Shown piece after piece: positions 22,207 to 33,299 of a stretch of DNA of 64,000 nt. Below the pieces are notes generated by a model. It was not told the origin of the DNA. It saw only the letters and a program-made list of their open reading frames with translations, and searched no databases. The stretch is from Carettochelys insculpta (Eukaryota > Chordata > Testudines > Carettochelyidae). The stretch lies in the NCBI RefSeq assembly GCF_033958435.1, contig NC_134138.1, positions 187,647,298-187,711,297 of the forward strand, in the 5' to 3' direction. How positions within the stretch are numbered: position 1 is the stretch's first letter; each line of letters starts with the position of its first letter. A program made the position numbers and the translations under genes.

Positions 22207-22437
22207 AGTGTGAAGCCACAGCTGGGTGGGGAGGAGTTGCTTAATAGTATGAGCCTTGAGTGTGTAAACCCAGGGTTGTGAGTTCAATCCGTGAGTGGGA
22301 GGGGCTGGAGCAAATAGACTTTGGGGGAAAAAAAGTAGCCAGGGATGGTGATTGGTCCTGCTAATAAGGCAAACTGGACTCAGGGTCCTTCCCAGCTCTA
22401 TTAGGTATGTATGTATGTATGTATGTATATCTCCATA
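22207..22437 (+). mobile_element. tRNA-derived SINE with CR1/MIR-like tail
   Basis: A pol III B box, GGTTGTGAGTTCAATCC, lies at 22274-22290. An A-box-like stretch (GTTGCTTAATAGTATGAGCC) lies about 45 bases upstream. The body ends with GGACTCAGGGTCCTTCCCAGCTC and a (TATG)n tail at 22405-22429. Similar blocks at about 22171-22203 and 22438-22466 (AGAAAG...TTCT.AGCCT.TTATA) look like a diverged, long target-site duplication. It is non-coding and spread by LINE machinery. Confidence 0.6.
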
Positions 22438-22874
22438 AGAAAGAAGTTTCTCAGCCTCTTATAAGCTGTCTATGCTAAAAAGTTTTGTTGACAGAAGAGG
22501 CCTTCTATTGACAAAAGTAGGGAGCTTCCACATTACAAATGTGTTCTGTCTCGAATCTGTCAACAGAATGCATCAGTTTTGTCGGCAGAGTTCTGTCTTG
22601 AAAGTTTGAGGCCTAGCGCCTCTGTAGGCAGGTTCTGTCAACAGAATAGTAGTGTAAATACTCTTCCGTCAACAGAGGGGTCCTCCATGGCATCGGCCAC
22701 CTGGGGCTGGGAGACACTCTGTCCACCACAAGCAGAGCTCTATGCTCTGCTCCTCCAGCCTGAAAGATACAGCAACCCTGGAAACCCCCATATGAGGAAG
22801 TAGGAAGCGTGAGAGCAGCACAGCCAGAATGTGTGCCTGCAGCCTGCCCACAGCCATATCCTGCAGCCACTCCA

Positions 22875-24405
22875 TGGTGATGGCAGCAGCCAGGCCCACC
22901 AGGGAGCAGGTAGAGGAGCTCCCAGTCCACCCCTGGCCAGGAGAAGGTGTGCCCCTTCCTGGATGGACCCTGAGGTCTGAGATCTCATCAGCCTCTGGGC
23001 GGAGGAGACAGTGCTCCTGGACCCGGCACCCAAGAGGCAGAACACCCCGGGCTACAGCCAGGTTGCAACAGCTCTGGCAGACCAGGGACACCCCAACTGA
23101 ACCATGAAGCAGGTCTGGGCAAAAATCAAAGAACTCCAGCAGGGCTATACCCAGGTTCAGGATGACACCCGTTGCTCAGGAGCACAATGGCCCAGGTGCA
23201 CCTGCTACAGAGAGCTACATGAGCTCCTTCCAGTGGAGGACAACTCTGCCACCATGAACTTCCTGAACGCCTCTGGGGAGGCCCCCCGCACAGAGCTGGA
23301 GTCCCACCTGGGGGAGCAGCAGCCCAGGGGCAAGGGCGACAGTGACACTGTCTCCCTGGCCAGCAATAGGACCCTGGCCATCAGCTTGGAGTTGGGCTCC
23401 TCCTCCAGCCAGGACACCTCCAGGGCCTCGCTGGACCTTTTCGAGGTCTCTGCTGATGAGTACCTCATGGAGCACACACGCCAGGGCCCAGGGGAGTTGA
23501 AGAGGGTGGGGCATGGCACGATCCAAACTGGGTCAGCTCAGGCAGGATCCCACCCTGCAAATGCAGCACCTGCACATGTCTCAAGACACCATGGTCCACC
23601 CAGTCTGAACACCAGCTGCAGCTGCAGGGCACAGGCACCAGTTTGCTGTCAGCCTCAGGGGAAGCTGACAGGGCCCTGCAGGGGTTGCTTCAACATAGCT
23701 GGGGGTGGGACAGCCACATAGGCAAGGGACCAACCCCAGACATGCCACCAGGGACTGTGACCCTCCTCTTTCAGGCATGTCTGCCGGACACAGGCAGCAC
23801 CCACACCCATGGACAGGGCCCCGAGCCATATGTGTGCAGAGGCGGGAGGGGGTTAGGAGGGCTCCGGGGGCCATGTGGCGGGACGGACTTCCCATCTTGC
23901 CTCCTTGTCCCCTCTCCAGCTAGACCGTCAGTGGTCCGGGCCAGTCCCACTTCTTTCCTAGAGCCAGCCAGCCCCTGGCACCTCCACGGTGGTGCAGGTG
24001 GCCCCATGGACAGAGGTCCTGTCACCATCAAGGAGGGCCAGGGGCCCGCAGGTGAGTTGCTGACATTATGGGACAGCAGCTTCAGGCTGACGAGGCATGG
24101 TGGGCAAGGGACCAGGAGCGGCAGGCACAGGCATGGGACCAGCTGACATCCCACCTGGACAGCGCCACTGCCTCCTGGTGGGATGAGCTGGACCAGCCAC
24201 CTGCACCCTCTGCACCTGCCCCCCACACCAGCCTCCGGCTGCCCCACTGCCCTTCCCCCATCAGACCTCCCCCCCAGCTGTCCTGGACCTCACACAATGA
24301 TCCTGTCCTCTGTCACCCTGTCTGCCCCCCGGGCCCCCACAGCAGAGCCTGACCCTGCCATGGCCCCTCTCCAGCCACACCTCCCTGTGCCACTGGCCCT
24401 TACAT
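22875..24405 (+). pseudogene. Decayed Harbinger Myb/SANT-like gene
   Basis: Broken frames recover the family order. A stretch near 22960-23090 gives PSW, then LISLWAEETVLL; 23104-23720 gives QVWAKIKELQQGYTQVQDD and CTCYRELHELL, equivalent to the third and fourth helices of the SANT-like domain in element 1. At least two in-frame stops occur before the ATG at 23104. A later block at about 24060-24180 (QADEAWWARDQERQAQAWDQ) looks like the helical exon 2. Not functional. Confidence 0.6.
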
Positions 24406-24799
24406 AGCCCCGACGGGGACCCCGACCCCATGGCGGGACGTGATCCTGCATCCAGGGCTGCTAGGGATCCTGCTCTCCTGAAGAGTCCTGGCCCACCACC
24501 CCCTGCCTAGAGTGAGGCCTGCCCCTCCTCCCTGTTCTAAGCCCCAACCTCGCTGTACATATTTTGTCCACCCTGCATTTTGTAAACAGTTCATTTGGGG
24601 GGTTTTTTGCACGTTTCCCTGTTAAAAGTCAAGGTTTATTTGTTCACAACCTCTATGTCTCGAGTTATTGGGGAGGGGCTGTGAAGGCCTGGGTGGACAA
24701 AGGGAGGGGTCAGGGTGAAAATGGGGTGGGGCAATAGGCCTGAAACTCCCCCACTGGGTGTGCCATGGAGCGGGGAGGGTTATTGGGGTCCCTGGGAGA

Positions 24800-25550
24800 A
24801 TCGCTCCTGCAGGACCTCAGGGATACTCAGCCCATCTCAGTGTGCCCAGCAAATGGTGCCTTTGCCAGGCTCCTCATAGGCACGGCCAGTGGGTGGGCCC
24901 CCCAGCAGGAGAAAGGATTCCCTCTTCCCTTCCAGAAGATTGTGGAGTGTACAGCAGGCCCGCACAACTTGAGGTACATTGCTCCCACACACACACATCC
25001 AGGCATGTGAGTAAACACTGGAACCAGCCTTCAGCTGGCCGCAGGCATGTTCCATGAGCAAATGGGCTCAGTTCAGGTGCACGTTAAAGAGGTCCTGGGT
25101 GGGGTCCAGGTGTCCCCGATAGGGTCACATGAGCCATGGCATTAGGGGGTAGGCAGCATCCTCCACCATGCATAGAGGCATGTCCACATCCCAGAGGGCC
25201 AGCTCACGGCGAGGGATAAGGGTGCCCTCCTTCATCCTCCAGAAAAGGTCAGAGTTCTGGAACACCTTTGCATCATGTGCCCGGCCGGCCCACGCAATGT
25301 ACACATTGGTGAAGTGCCCATGGTGGTCCACCAGGGCCTGCAGCACAATTGAGTGGTACCCCTTCCTATTGATGAACGATGCCACACTGTGGTCTGGGGC
25401 ACAGAAGGAAATGTGGGTCCCTTTGATGGCCTCAAAGCATCTGGGGAATTCCAGGGCCTCAAATCTGGCCACCACAGTGTCATCATTGTCCAGGCAGATG
25501 AGCATCTGCAGCAGGAGGGAGTTGATGGCCCTCACGACCTGCTGTGGAAG
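24800..25550 (-). pseudogene. Decayed Harbinger transposase, exon 2
   Basis: Starts at QQVVRAIN, equivalent to the exon 2 start in element 1, and is open from 25562 to a stop at about 25125 (WLM*). The block GALDGTH is here EAIKGTH, so the first catalytic Asp is replaced by Lys. AHDAKVF keeps the second Asp. After the stop and a frame change, a minus frame to about 24840 has EHACGQLKA (third acidic residue) and CCTLHNLLEGKRESF. It is catalytically dead on two counts. Confidence 0.75.
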
Positions 25551-25724
25551 GAGGTGGGGCACATGGACGAGGAACTGGGAAGGTCAGGCCCTTGGCCCCA
25601 GAGTGTTCCCCATTCCCTTTGGCCCAACTCAGCCCTTCAGGCCCCCTCCTGGGAGGTTGCCCTCCATGCAGCAGTGCTGCGAGTGAGAGGGACAGCCTGA
25701 TACCCTTCAGATGGTGTTTCCCCC

Positions 25725-26165
25725 TGTAGCCAACCAGGCTCAGGTTCCCCAGAAACGAGGCTGCACCCAGAAGGCGAGTGCTATATTTGGTTTATTGAAA
25801 GCACGTGACACCCACGATGGGAGCCCTGGAAACGCCGCAGTCACCAGTGGGGGAAAACCCGATGCATTGGAGCTTCGCTTGGGGAGAGGCTTTGTAACAG
25901 GCCTTCTAACACTAGCAGATAAAGCTGAACTTATTAACATAAGATTGCCTAAAATTGCCTATGCATTTTTATTACTATCTTTTGTGGCCTACTGCCAGCG
26001 TAGCCTTGAAATCTTGGCAAGCACGTTTTGTTTTGCAGTAGTTTCCATGGCAGCTATTTTGCAGCTTTTCATCTTGCACAGACTGGTTTGTTTAGATTCT
26101 CCTGAGGATTCACAGAGGGGTCGGAGTGCACTCTCAACCGTTACAATGTCTTCTCGCACCCTACA
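25725..26165 (-). repeat. ERV 3' LTR
   Basis: The minus-strand 3' LTR, TG...CA bounded, with AATAAA (within TTTCAATAAACC) near its downstream end. It is the partner of the repeat at 29443-29884. Confidence 0.85.
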
Positions 26166-26559
26166 CTCCTCCCCATGACCCCTTTGTGAATTCCAAGGCT
26201 AGTAGGAATCAAGTGAGGTGGTTGATGCTCCTCTGGCAACACAGCGTGCACCTGTGGAACAGACTTGATAAGAGCATATGAGAGCAGTGAAAGCAAAGTT
26301 ACACAAAAGGGTGTAGTTTTGCAAGATAGCAGGAGTAGCACTGACACCTATAAAGCAGGTGTTCATGAGCTGTCCCACAGCCATACTGTGGGGCAGACAA
26401 AAGGCAGACGCGTTGATGGCAGTTTGTGCCAACGTTACCCATACGTTGGAGCTGTTACTGCTACGTGGGCCCCACTTTGAGGCTGTTGCTACAGCAGTTT
26501 AGAGGTACCCGTGACCCACCCCATTAAGGGGATCGGGGTCTGTACAGTAACAGGGGCAA

Positions 26560-27848
26560 CGCCCATGACCCGCTCAGTGTTTTGCAAAGCCCACACCACT
26601 GCTTTTTCGGGGGGGGGGTGTACCCACCTTTGGCTTCACGGAGGGTTTGTGACCAGAAGCCGATAGTTTTTTTCGCTGGGTTTCTACCTGCTGCCACAGA
26701 ACCCAGGATGCCACGTTGTCGACAGTTGTTACCTTCAGTTTAAACGGTTGGCCCTGCAGCGGTGCAGTGAGGCGGGAGTGTGCCACCACCGCCTCTTTGC
26801 AGAGGTTGAAAGCTTGTTGGTGCTTCTCTGTTCAGTTCTACTGGGTGGCTTTGCACACAAGCTCCTGTTATGATGGTGTTTAGGGCAGCTTGAACAGTTG
26901 GTTTATCTGGTTCTGAGATTATAACGTTGTTGATCTAGTGGTAGCAGGCCATCTGGTCAGGGAGGTCCAGACGCGCCAGATCGGCCTGCACTAGCTTATG
27001 GCAGATCGCTGGGGAGTGCTTAAAGCCCTGCAGTAACATGGTAAACTTATGATGGTAAATGTGTGCTGCTTTGTTAGCCACATGAAGGCAACCTGCTCTT
27101 GACTCTTGGGATGAATGTCAATAGAGAAAAACGCATTGGCCAGGTCTATGATGGCATGCCATGGCAAGGCCGCCATGGTGATGCACTTCAGGATGGTAAC
27201 CATGTTCGGAACTACGGCCGTTAGCTCCGGGTTTACCTTATTGAGTTCTTGATAGTTCACTGTTATGCGCCACGATCCATCCGGCTTCTTTACTGGCCAG
27301 ATGGGGCTGTTGAAGGTGCTTAGCATGGGGTGAATAATCTTTGCCTGTAGCAATGCAGCAATAGTGTTACTGATCTCGTGCTCTCCGCCAGGAATGCGGT
27401 ATTGGTTGACTGACACCGGGGTCTGGGGGACCGGCAGGCGCACAGGGTCCCATTTGGGATGTCCCCACAGTAGGGGCTCCACAGTTCTGATTGCCCGAAT
27501 GTATCGGGGGTGCCCAAAGGCAAACAGCCCATACTGTGTATCCACACACTGGCTATGCAAGACATCCATTCCAATGATGTATTCACCTAAGGGTGCAGCC
27601 AGCACAGTTACCAGAAAGGGAGGGGCTTTCCCCAGCGTGAGGGTGACCTTCACCAAATAAGCGGTGGTCTCCGCTCCTCCGAGGCCCTGCACAACCACTG
27701 CGTGACCCACAGTTTGGGTAGAATGCAGAATGGTCACCTCAGCTCCAGTGTCTAACAGAGCTAGCACATGCTGCTCCCCTCCCCGGGGCCACTTGATGGT
27801 TAACGGGATGAATGGGCGCTGGTCCCCTGCTACCTGTTGCATCACCAC
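26560..27848 (-). pseudogene. ERV pro-pol remnant (protease, RT, RNase H trace)
   Basis: The 285-codon frame 27848-26991 starts with a retroviral protease (active-site LLDTGAE near residue 31; flap/IIGMD near 90) and runs into RT (LLQAKIIHP, WPVKKPDGSWR, DLANAF). The frame ends in a stop. Further down, the catalytic YxDD position is preceded by a stop and reads INN, so RT is dead. A frame near 26.7 kb has FWSQTLREA, an RNase H-like motif. Expected integrase is absent. Confidence 0.75.
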
Positions 27849-28099
27849 AGCCCGTACCGCAGGGAACCCGCCTCCCCGTCACTTCCTAGGGGGAAGGGTC
27901 CAGTCGACTGGGGCGCTGGGCTCGGTCCTCCCCCCAGCTTCTGTACCTTTCGGTGGTGCCTGAGTCTCGTCCGCCCTCTTGGAGGCACCCACATCCTCAC
28001 TCCACTGAGTAGGCGGCAGTTGTAACCAACGCTTGTACAAGTCTGATGTTGGTAAACCATTGATCTCCTTACGGGGGACTCCTGCCTTTAGCAAGTTCT

Positions 28100-29440
28100 T
28101 TCACATGGTTCTTTGGGTCACCCAAGCGTGCCCTTTCTTCTGTTTAGGGGCTCCCACCCGACCACCTTTTCCTTTTGTGGCAAGGACCGCTTTTGTGCCT
28201 ATGACAGTTTTTAACTGCATCAACGTTCCAACCAAGTCACCTATGTACCCATTCGCCGCCATGACCACAGCCATAAGGGAGGCCTTCAGCTCAAGGGGAG
28301 CAAGGCATAACAGAGCGGCTTTGATGGATTTCTGGACCTCTACATCGTCCGGTCCTAAGTCAATGAAAGCCACAGCCCACGCCATGCCCAGCTGCCGTAG
28401 CGCACTCACCCCTTCTGGGATTGTACGCCAGGGCCTCACCAGTGCTTCCAGTTCCCCCAGAGAGGGGTAGACCTGGTCCACCGCCGTAGTTAACCAGCAG
28501 TACAGGGATGGCGCTTCCATGGTGTTTTCCTGTGCATCAGTAAGACCTTGCATAGTTTGCAGCGCCTGTCTGACCTGTGAATCCTGGGACAACATGCCCA
28601 TCTGGTGGAGTTCCACAAGCAGTAGCAACACAGTGTTGCCCGCGTTGTCCCACGCACAGACCAGCCAGACCAAAAGGCCTTCCCCTGACTCCTACTTAAA
28701 ACTCTTCACCATCTCCTGCAGCTTACTTGTCTTAAACGCCCACCAGACCTCATTGCAGCGACCTCCTTCTGCCCTCAACTCCTGATGGGGCGCGTCTGTC
28801 TCGGGTTGGTTTGCACAGCCTCCCCGTTCACTTCCTCCTTCTCCTCAGATGAGGAAGAGCTCCAAATGTTACCATCCCAGGTCTCAGGGTTCCAAGTGGC
28901 TAGCGCAAGGACCGCACGCAATTGGGCCATTGACACCTGTTCTTTCCCTAGTTTTACGCGCCGTCAATTCACAACTCTTGCCGCCAACACCTCACAACGA
29001 TGGGTTAATTCTTGCGTCCTTTTGGACTGTGAGGTAACCACCTCCTGCACTATTGCCCACACATCCGCCAAATCGCGACATTTCTTCTCCTTCCCCACCA
29101 GCGCCTTCTGCAGGCAGAGAAGCTCATCATCCAGGGTGCAGAGGGCAGTTAGGAAAAGCCATGCTACCTCTCCCACCGCCTTTTTTTCCATCCCTGGCTG
29201 GCGGCTCAGCCGCAGCTGACACAATGCCCCTTCTACCTGTACCGGCGTCATGCCTGCTGCCTCCTGCAACTCCGGCCAGTCTGCCGGGGCTCCCCAACAG
29301 GCCACCATCCACGCTACCAGCCCCCATCGTTCCGTCGAGGGCCATCCTGGTATGCACTGCAGGGACAGCACTGGCTTCCCTGCCTCCCCCGCTTTCGACC
29401 AAAAAGGCATCATACCTGGAGAACCCTGCTCACTGCGCCA
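28100..29440 (-). pseudogene. ERV gag-like region
   Basis: Two minus-strand frames, 29476-28964 (170 codons, beginning inside the LTR) and 28673-28101 (190 codons), lie where gag belongs. The second has helix-rich, capsid-like composition and a Lys/Gly-rich C-terminus. I do not recognise a zinc knuckle. Assignment rests mainly on position. The region just inside the LTR starts with TGGCGCAGTGAGC, a plausible primer-binding site; I could not identify the tRNA. Confidence 0.5.
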
Positions 29441-29442
29441 AT

Positions 29443-29884
29443 TGTAGCCAACCAGGCTCGGGTTCCCCAGACACAAGGCTGTACCCAGAAGGCGAGTGCT
29501 ATATTTGGTTTATTGAAAGCACGTGACACCCGCGACGGGAGCCCCGGAGACGCCGCAGTCACCAGTGGGGGAAAACCCGACGCATCGGAGCTTTGCTATG
29601 GAAGAGGCTCTGTAACAGGCCTCCTAACACTAGCTGATAAAGCTGAACTCATTAACATAAGATTGCCTAAAATTGCCTATGCATTTTTTATTACTCTCTT
29701 TTGTGGCCTACTGCCAGCGTAGCCTTGAAGTTTTGGCAAGTGCATCTTGTTTTGCAGTAGTTCCCATGGCAGTTATTTTGCAGCTTTTCATCTTGCACAG
29801 ACTGGTCTGTTTAGATTCTCCTGAGGATTCACAGAGGGGTCGGACTGCACTCTTGACCGTTACAATGTCTTCTCGCACCCTACA
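29443..29884 (-). repeat. ERV 5' LTR
   Basis: Same structure as the 3' LTR. It is followed on the minus strand by a TGG-starting putative primer-binding site at about 29440. Confidence 0.85.
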
Positions 29885-29996
29885 CCCCCCTTCCCCTTTC
29901 CCCACCCACTGCACCTCTGCTCCTGCTCCCTGAGGGTCTCCCTGGGCCAGGACCCCTCTCCCCACTGAGCAGGGTCTGCAGCCCAGGCGCACCTTA

Positions 29997-30300
29997 CCTG
30001 TGTGAGGATGGCCCCGATGGTGGACCTCCCCATACCAAACTGATTCCTGACAGAATGGTAGCTGTCAGAGGTATCCAGCTTCCAGAGGGCAACAACTACC
30101 CCCTTTTCCAAGGGGATGGTGAGCCGGAGGTAGGTGTCCTCCCTGCAGAGGTTGGGTCAAGCCAGGCACATAGCTCCAGAAAGTTGCCCTTCCAAAAGCA
30201 GAAATTCTGGAGCTGGTGTTGGTTGTCCCACTCACCCGTCACCAGCTGGTCCCACCAATCTGAGCTGGTGGTGTAGTACCAGACACACCTGCTAACTCAG
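29997..30300 (-). pseudogene. Decayed Harbinger transposase, exon 1
   Basis: Minus-strand frame 30111-29860 reads VALWKLDTSDSYHSVRNQFG and MGRSTIGAILTQV, matching the HTH region and exon end of element 1 (VWKLATPDSYRSVGQQFGVG). A GTGAGG-type donor follows at about 29997 (AG|GTAAGGTG on the minus strand). Upstream, DQLVTGEWDNQ-type residues can be traced in other frames. The ERV lies between this exon and exon 2. Confidence 0.65.
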
Positions 30301-31303
30301 GGTGTGGGCACTGTCACAGCAAGGCACAGCAATGATAACTCTCTCCTCTTGGGAGGGGTCAGGCTCATCCCTCCTCTGGAGGAGAAGGAGAAGGATGGCA
30401 GGGCTGACATGCTGCAGAAGCTGCAGCAGCTATGGGCATGGCCAGGGCAAGCCCAGGGGCTGCTCTGCTGACATAGCTAACTGGAAAAGCCAAAATCTCT
30501 CTCAGTAAGCCTGGGAGCCCTGCACTAGCTTTGCTAAGCCTCCAAGGGGTATGCAAGCCTCAGCATGGGCAGGGAACAAGGCCCTTTAAGGGTGAGCTGG
30601 GCTGTTTCTCCAAGAAGGGCTCAGCGTCCATGCAACCCCGACTTCCGGGTCACTGGAGCCCACTCTGTCGAAAGAGCAGTCTGGGTGTGTGGACGCTCTC
30701 TGTTGACAGAAGAAGTCGACAGAAGCCTGTATTAAGTGTGGACGTGCTCTTTAGACAGAGGTTCTGTCAGGAAATATCTGTCTACAGTAACTTCTGTCGA
30801 CAGAACTCTGTAGCGTAGACACACCCATACAAGCATGACCTTATTTTCTTTCAGATGCTTGCTGATGAATTCCTTAATTATTTGCTCCATTAGCTTTCCT
30901 GGCACAGAAGTTAAACTGACTGGTGTGTAGTTTCCTGGGTTGTTCTTTTTTTTTCCTTTTTATAGATGAGCACTATATTTGCCTTTTTCCAGTCTTCTGA
31001 AATCTCTCTCGGCTTCCAGGAGTTCTCAAAGATGATAGCTAAAGGTTCCCATATCTCCTCTATCAGCTCTTACAGTATTCTAGGATGCATTTCATCAGGC
31101 CCTGGTGACTTGAAGACATCTAATTTTTCTACGTAATTTTTAACTTGTTCTTTATGTATTTCATCCTCTAAACCTACCCCCTTCCCACTAGCATGCATTA
31201 TGTTAGACATTTCTGCATCGACCTTCTTGGTGAAGACTGAAACAAAGGAGTCATTAAGCACCTCTGCCATTTCCAAGTTTCCTGATATTTCTCCCGCCTC
31301 ACT

Positions 31304-31931
31304 AGCTGCGTCTACACGTGCACGCTACTTCGAAGTAGCGGCACCAACTTCGACGTTAGGCGGCGAGACGTCGAAGTCGCTAACCTCATGAGGAGATAGG
31401 AATAGCGCCCTACTTCGACGTTCAACGTCGAAGTAGGGACCGTGTAGACGATCCGCGTCCCGCAACGTCGAAATTGCTGGGTCCTCCATGGCGGCCATCA
31501 GCTGGGGGGTTGAGAGATGCTCTCTCTCCAGCCCCTGCGGGGCTCTATGGTCACCGTGGGCAGCAGCCCTTAGCCCAGGGCTTCTGGCTGCTTCTGCAGC
31601 AGCTGGGGATCTATGCTGCAGGCACAGGGTCTGCAACCAGTTGTCAGCTCTGTGGATCTTGTGTTGTTTAGTGCAACTGTGTCTGGGAGGGGCCCTTTAA
31701 GGGAGCGGCTGGCTGTTGAGTCCGCCCTGTGACCCTGTCTGCAGCTGTGCCTGGCATCCCTATTTCGATGTGTGCTACTTTGACGTGTAGACGTTCCCTC
31801 GCTGCGCCTATTTCGATGTTGGGCTGAGCAACGTCGAAGTTGAACATCGATGTTGCCGGCCCTGGAGGACGTGTAGACGTTATTCATCGAAATAGACTAT
31901 TTCGATGTTGGCTGCACGTGTAGACGTAGCC
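31304..31931. mobile_element. Harbinger-derived MITE, 628 bp, TSD ACT
   Basis: Ends AGCTGCGTCTACACGTGCACG and reversed GGCTACGTCTACACGTGCAGC; ACT at 31301-31303 and 31932-31934. Nearly the same sequence as the MITE at 16685-17395 but shorter in both termini. It lies within the CR1 ORF2 between linker and RT, so it is younger than that CR1. Confidence 0.9.
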
Positions 31932-31934
31932 ACT

Positions 31935-32456
31935 GAGTAGTGGGTCTACCCTGTTCTTAGTCTTCCTCTTGCTTCTAATATATTTGTAGAATGACTTCTT
32001 GTTACCCTTTATGTCTCTAGCTAGTTTAACCTCGTTCTGTGCCTTGGCTTTTCTAATCTTGCCCCTGCATACATGTATTGTTAGCTTATATACTTCTTTT
32101 GTAGTTTCTCTTAATTTCCACTTTTTATATGACTCCTTTTTGATTCTGAGATCATGCAAGATCTCCTGGCTAGGACAAGGCAATCTTTTACCATACTTTG
32201 TATCTTTCCTATGCAGCAGTATAGCTTGCTTTTGGGCCCTTAATAATGTCTTTTTGAAAAACTGCCAACTCTCCTCAGTTTTTTCTCTTAATCTTGCTTC
32301 CCGTGGGACCTCACCTACCAGCTCTCTGAGTTTACCAAAATGTGCTTTCCTGAAATCCATTATCTCTATTGTACTGTTCTCCCTTTTATTATTGCTTAGA
32401 ATCATGAACTCTATGATTTCATAGTCACTTTCTCCCAAGCTATCTTCCATTTTCAA
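31935..32456 (-). pseudogene. CR1 ORF2 EN-RT linker
   Basis: An open stretch of about 175 codons with the CR1 linker pattern: [53 protein letters not shown]. The last block is the classic lead-in to the CR1 RT. In the ancestral CR1 it continued into the frame at 31276-31070. Upstream endonuclease frames are broken by stops. Confidence 0.75.
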
Positions 32457-33299
32457 ATTCTCAATGAGTTCCTCCCTATTTGTTAAAATCAGCCTAGTAC
32501 TACTTCCCCTCTTATAGCTTTTTCCACCTTCTGAAATAAAAATATGTCATCCATGCAGTCCAAGAGCTTTCTGGATAGTCCGTGCCTTGCTGTGTTAGTC
32601 TCCCATCACCACCAAATCCTGTCGCTTGCACCATTTTGTTAATTGTTTAAAAAGTCTCATCCACCTCTTCTACCTGAGTAGGTGGTCTGTAGTAGACCCC
32701 CTCATGGTATCACCCTTGGTTTTTACCCCTTTTAACCTAACCCAGAGGCTCTCAACATGTCTGTCTCCTGCACCCATCTCCGCCTCAGTCCAGGTGTGCA
32801 CATTTTTTACATATAAGGCAACATCTCCTCCCTGTTTACTCCACCTGTCCTTTCTGAGTAAGTTTTACCCTTCTACATCAATATTCAAATCATGTGTATT
32901 ATACCACCAAGCTTCTGTGGTACCAATTATATTATAGTTGTGTTTGATTATTAGGATTTCAAGTTCTTCCTGCTTATTGCCCATACTTCTTGCATTTATA
33001 TAGAGGTATCAAGATACTAATTTGCTCTTGCCTTCCAATTCTGCCTAGTCCCTCTTTTTTCTCTGGTATTATAGACCATGATCCCTCCCAGCTCCAATCC
33101 AACTCTCAGGTCCCACAGGTTTTTTACTTACCTGTGGGCTTTGGTCACCTGTTCCCATTGAACCTAGTTTAAAGCCCTCCTCACTAGCTTAGCCAGCCTG
33201 GATCCAAATACAGTTTTCCCTTTCCTCAGAAGGTGAAGTGCGTCCCTGTTTAGCAGTCCTTCATGAAAAAGCATCCCGCGATCGAGGAAGCCAAAGCGC

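Larger units (their letters stand above)
25725..29884 (-). mobile_element. Endogenous retrovirus, 4.16 kb, two LTRs, internally deleted
   Basis: Two 441-442-bp direct repeats beginning TGTAG and ending CTACA (25725-26165 and 29443-29884) bound a minus-strand provirus, flanked by CCCC at 25721-25724 and 29885-29888. On the minus strand the internal order is gag-like frames (29.44-28.1 kb), protease (about 27.85-27.6 kb), RT (27.4-26.9 kb) and a trace of RNase H (about 26.7-26.6 kb). I see no integrase or env, and only about 400 bp separate RNase H from the 3' LTR. The LTRs differ at about 30 sites by hand count (roughly 7%), many of them transitions. It sits in the intron of the surrounding Harbinger transposase. 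Confidence 0.85.
22463..30825. mobile_element. Second-family Harbinger transposon, decayed, split by an ERV
   Basis: The left end (AGCTGTCTATGCT...TTGACAGAAG) and reversed right end (GGTGTGTCTACGCT...TCGACAGAAG) form an imperfect inverted repeat. The termini carry many TCTGTCGACAGA-type motifs instead of the TTCGAA motifs of element 1. The flanks TAT/CAT suggest a 3-bp TSD. The gene order is the same: Myb-like gene on plus (22.8-24.4 kb) and transposase on minus (exon 2 at 24.8-25.55 kb, exon 1 at 30.0-30.3 kb). Without the 4.16-kb ERV the element is about 4.2 kb. Stops and frameshifts in both genes show an older copy than elements 1 and 2. Confidence 0.75.

Noticed and set aside
23104..24400. 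Possible host MSANTD-type gene
   Set aside because: It lies between Harbinger termini, is paired with a transposase, has internal stops and matches elements 1 and 2.
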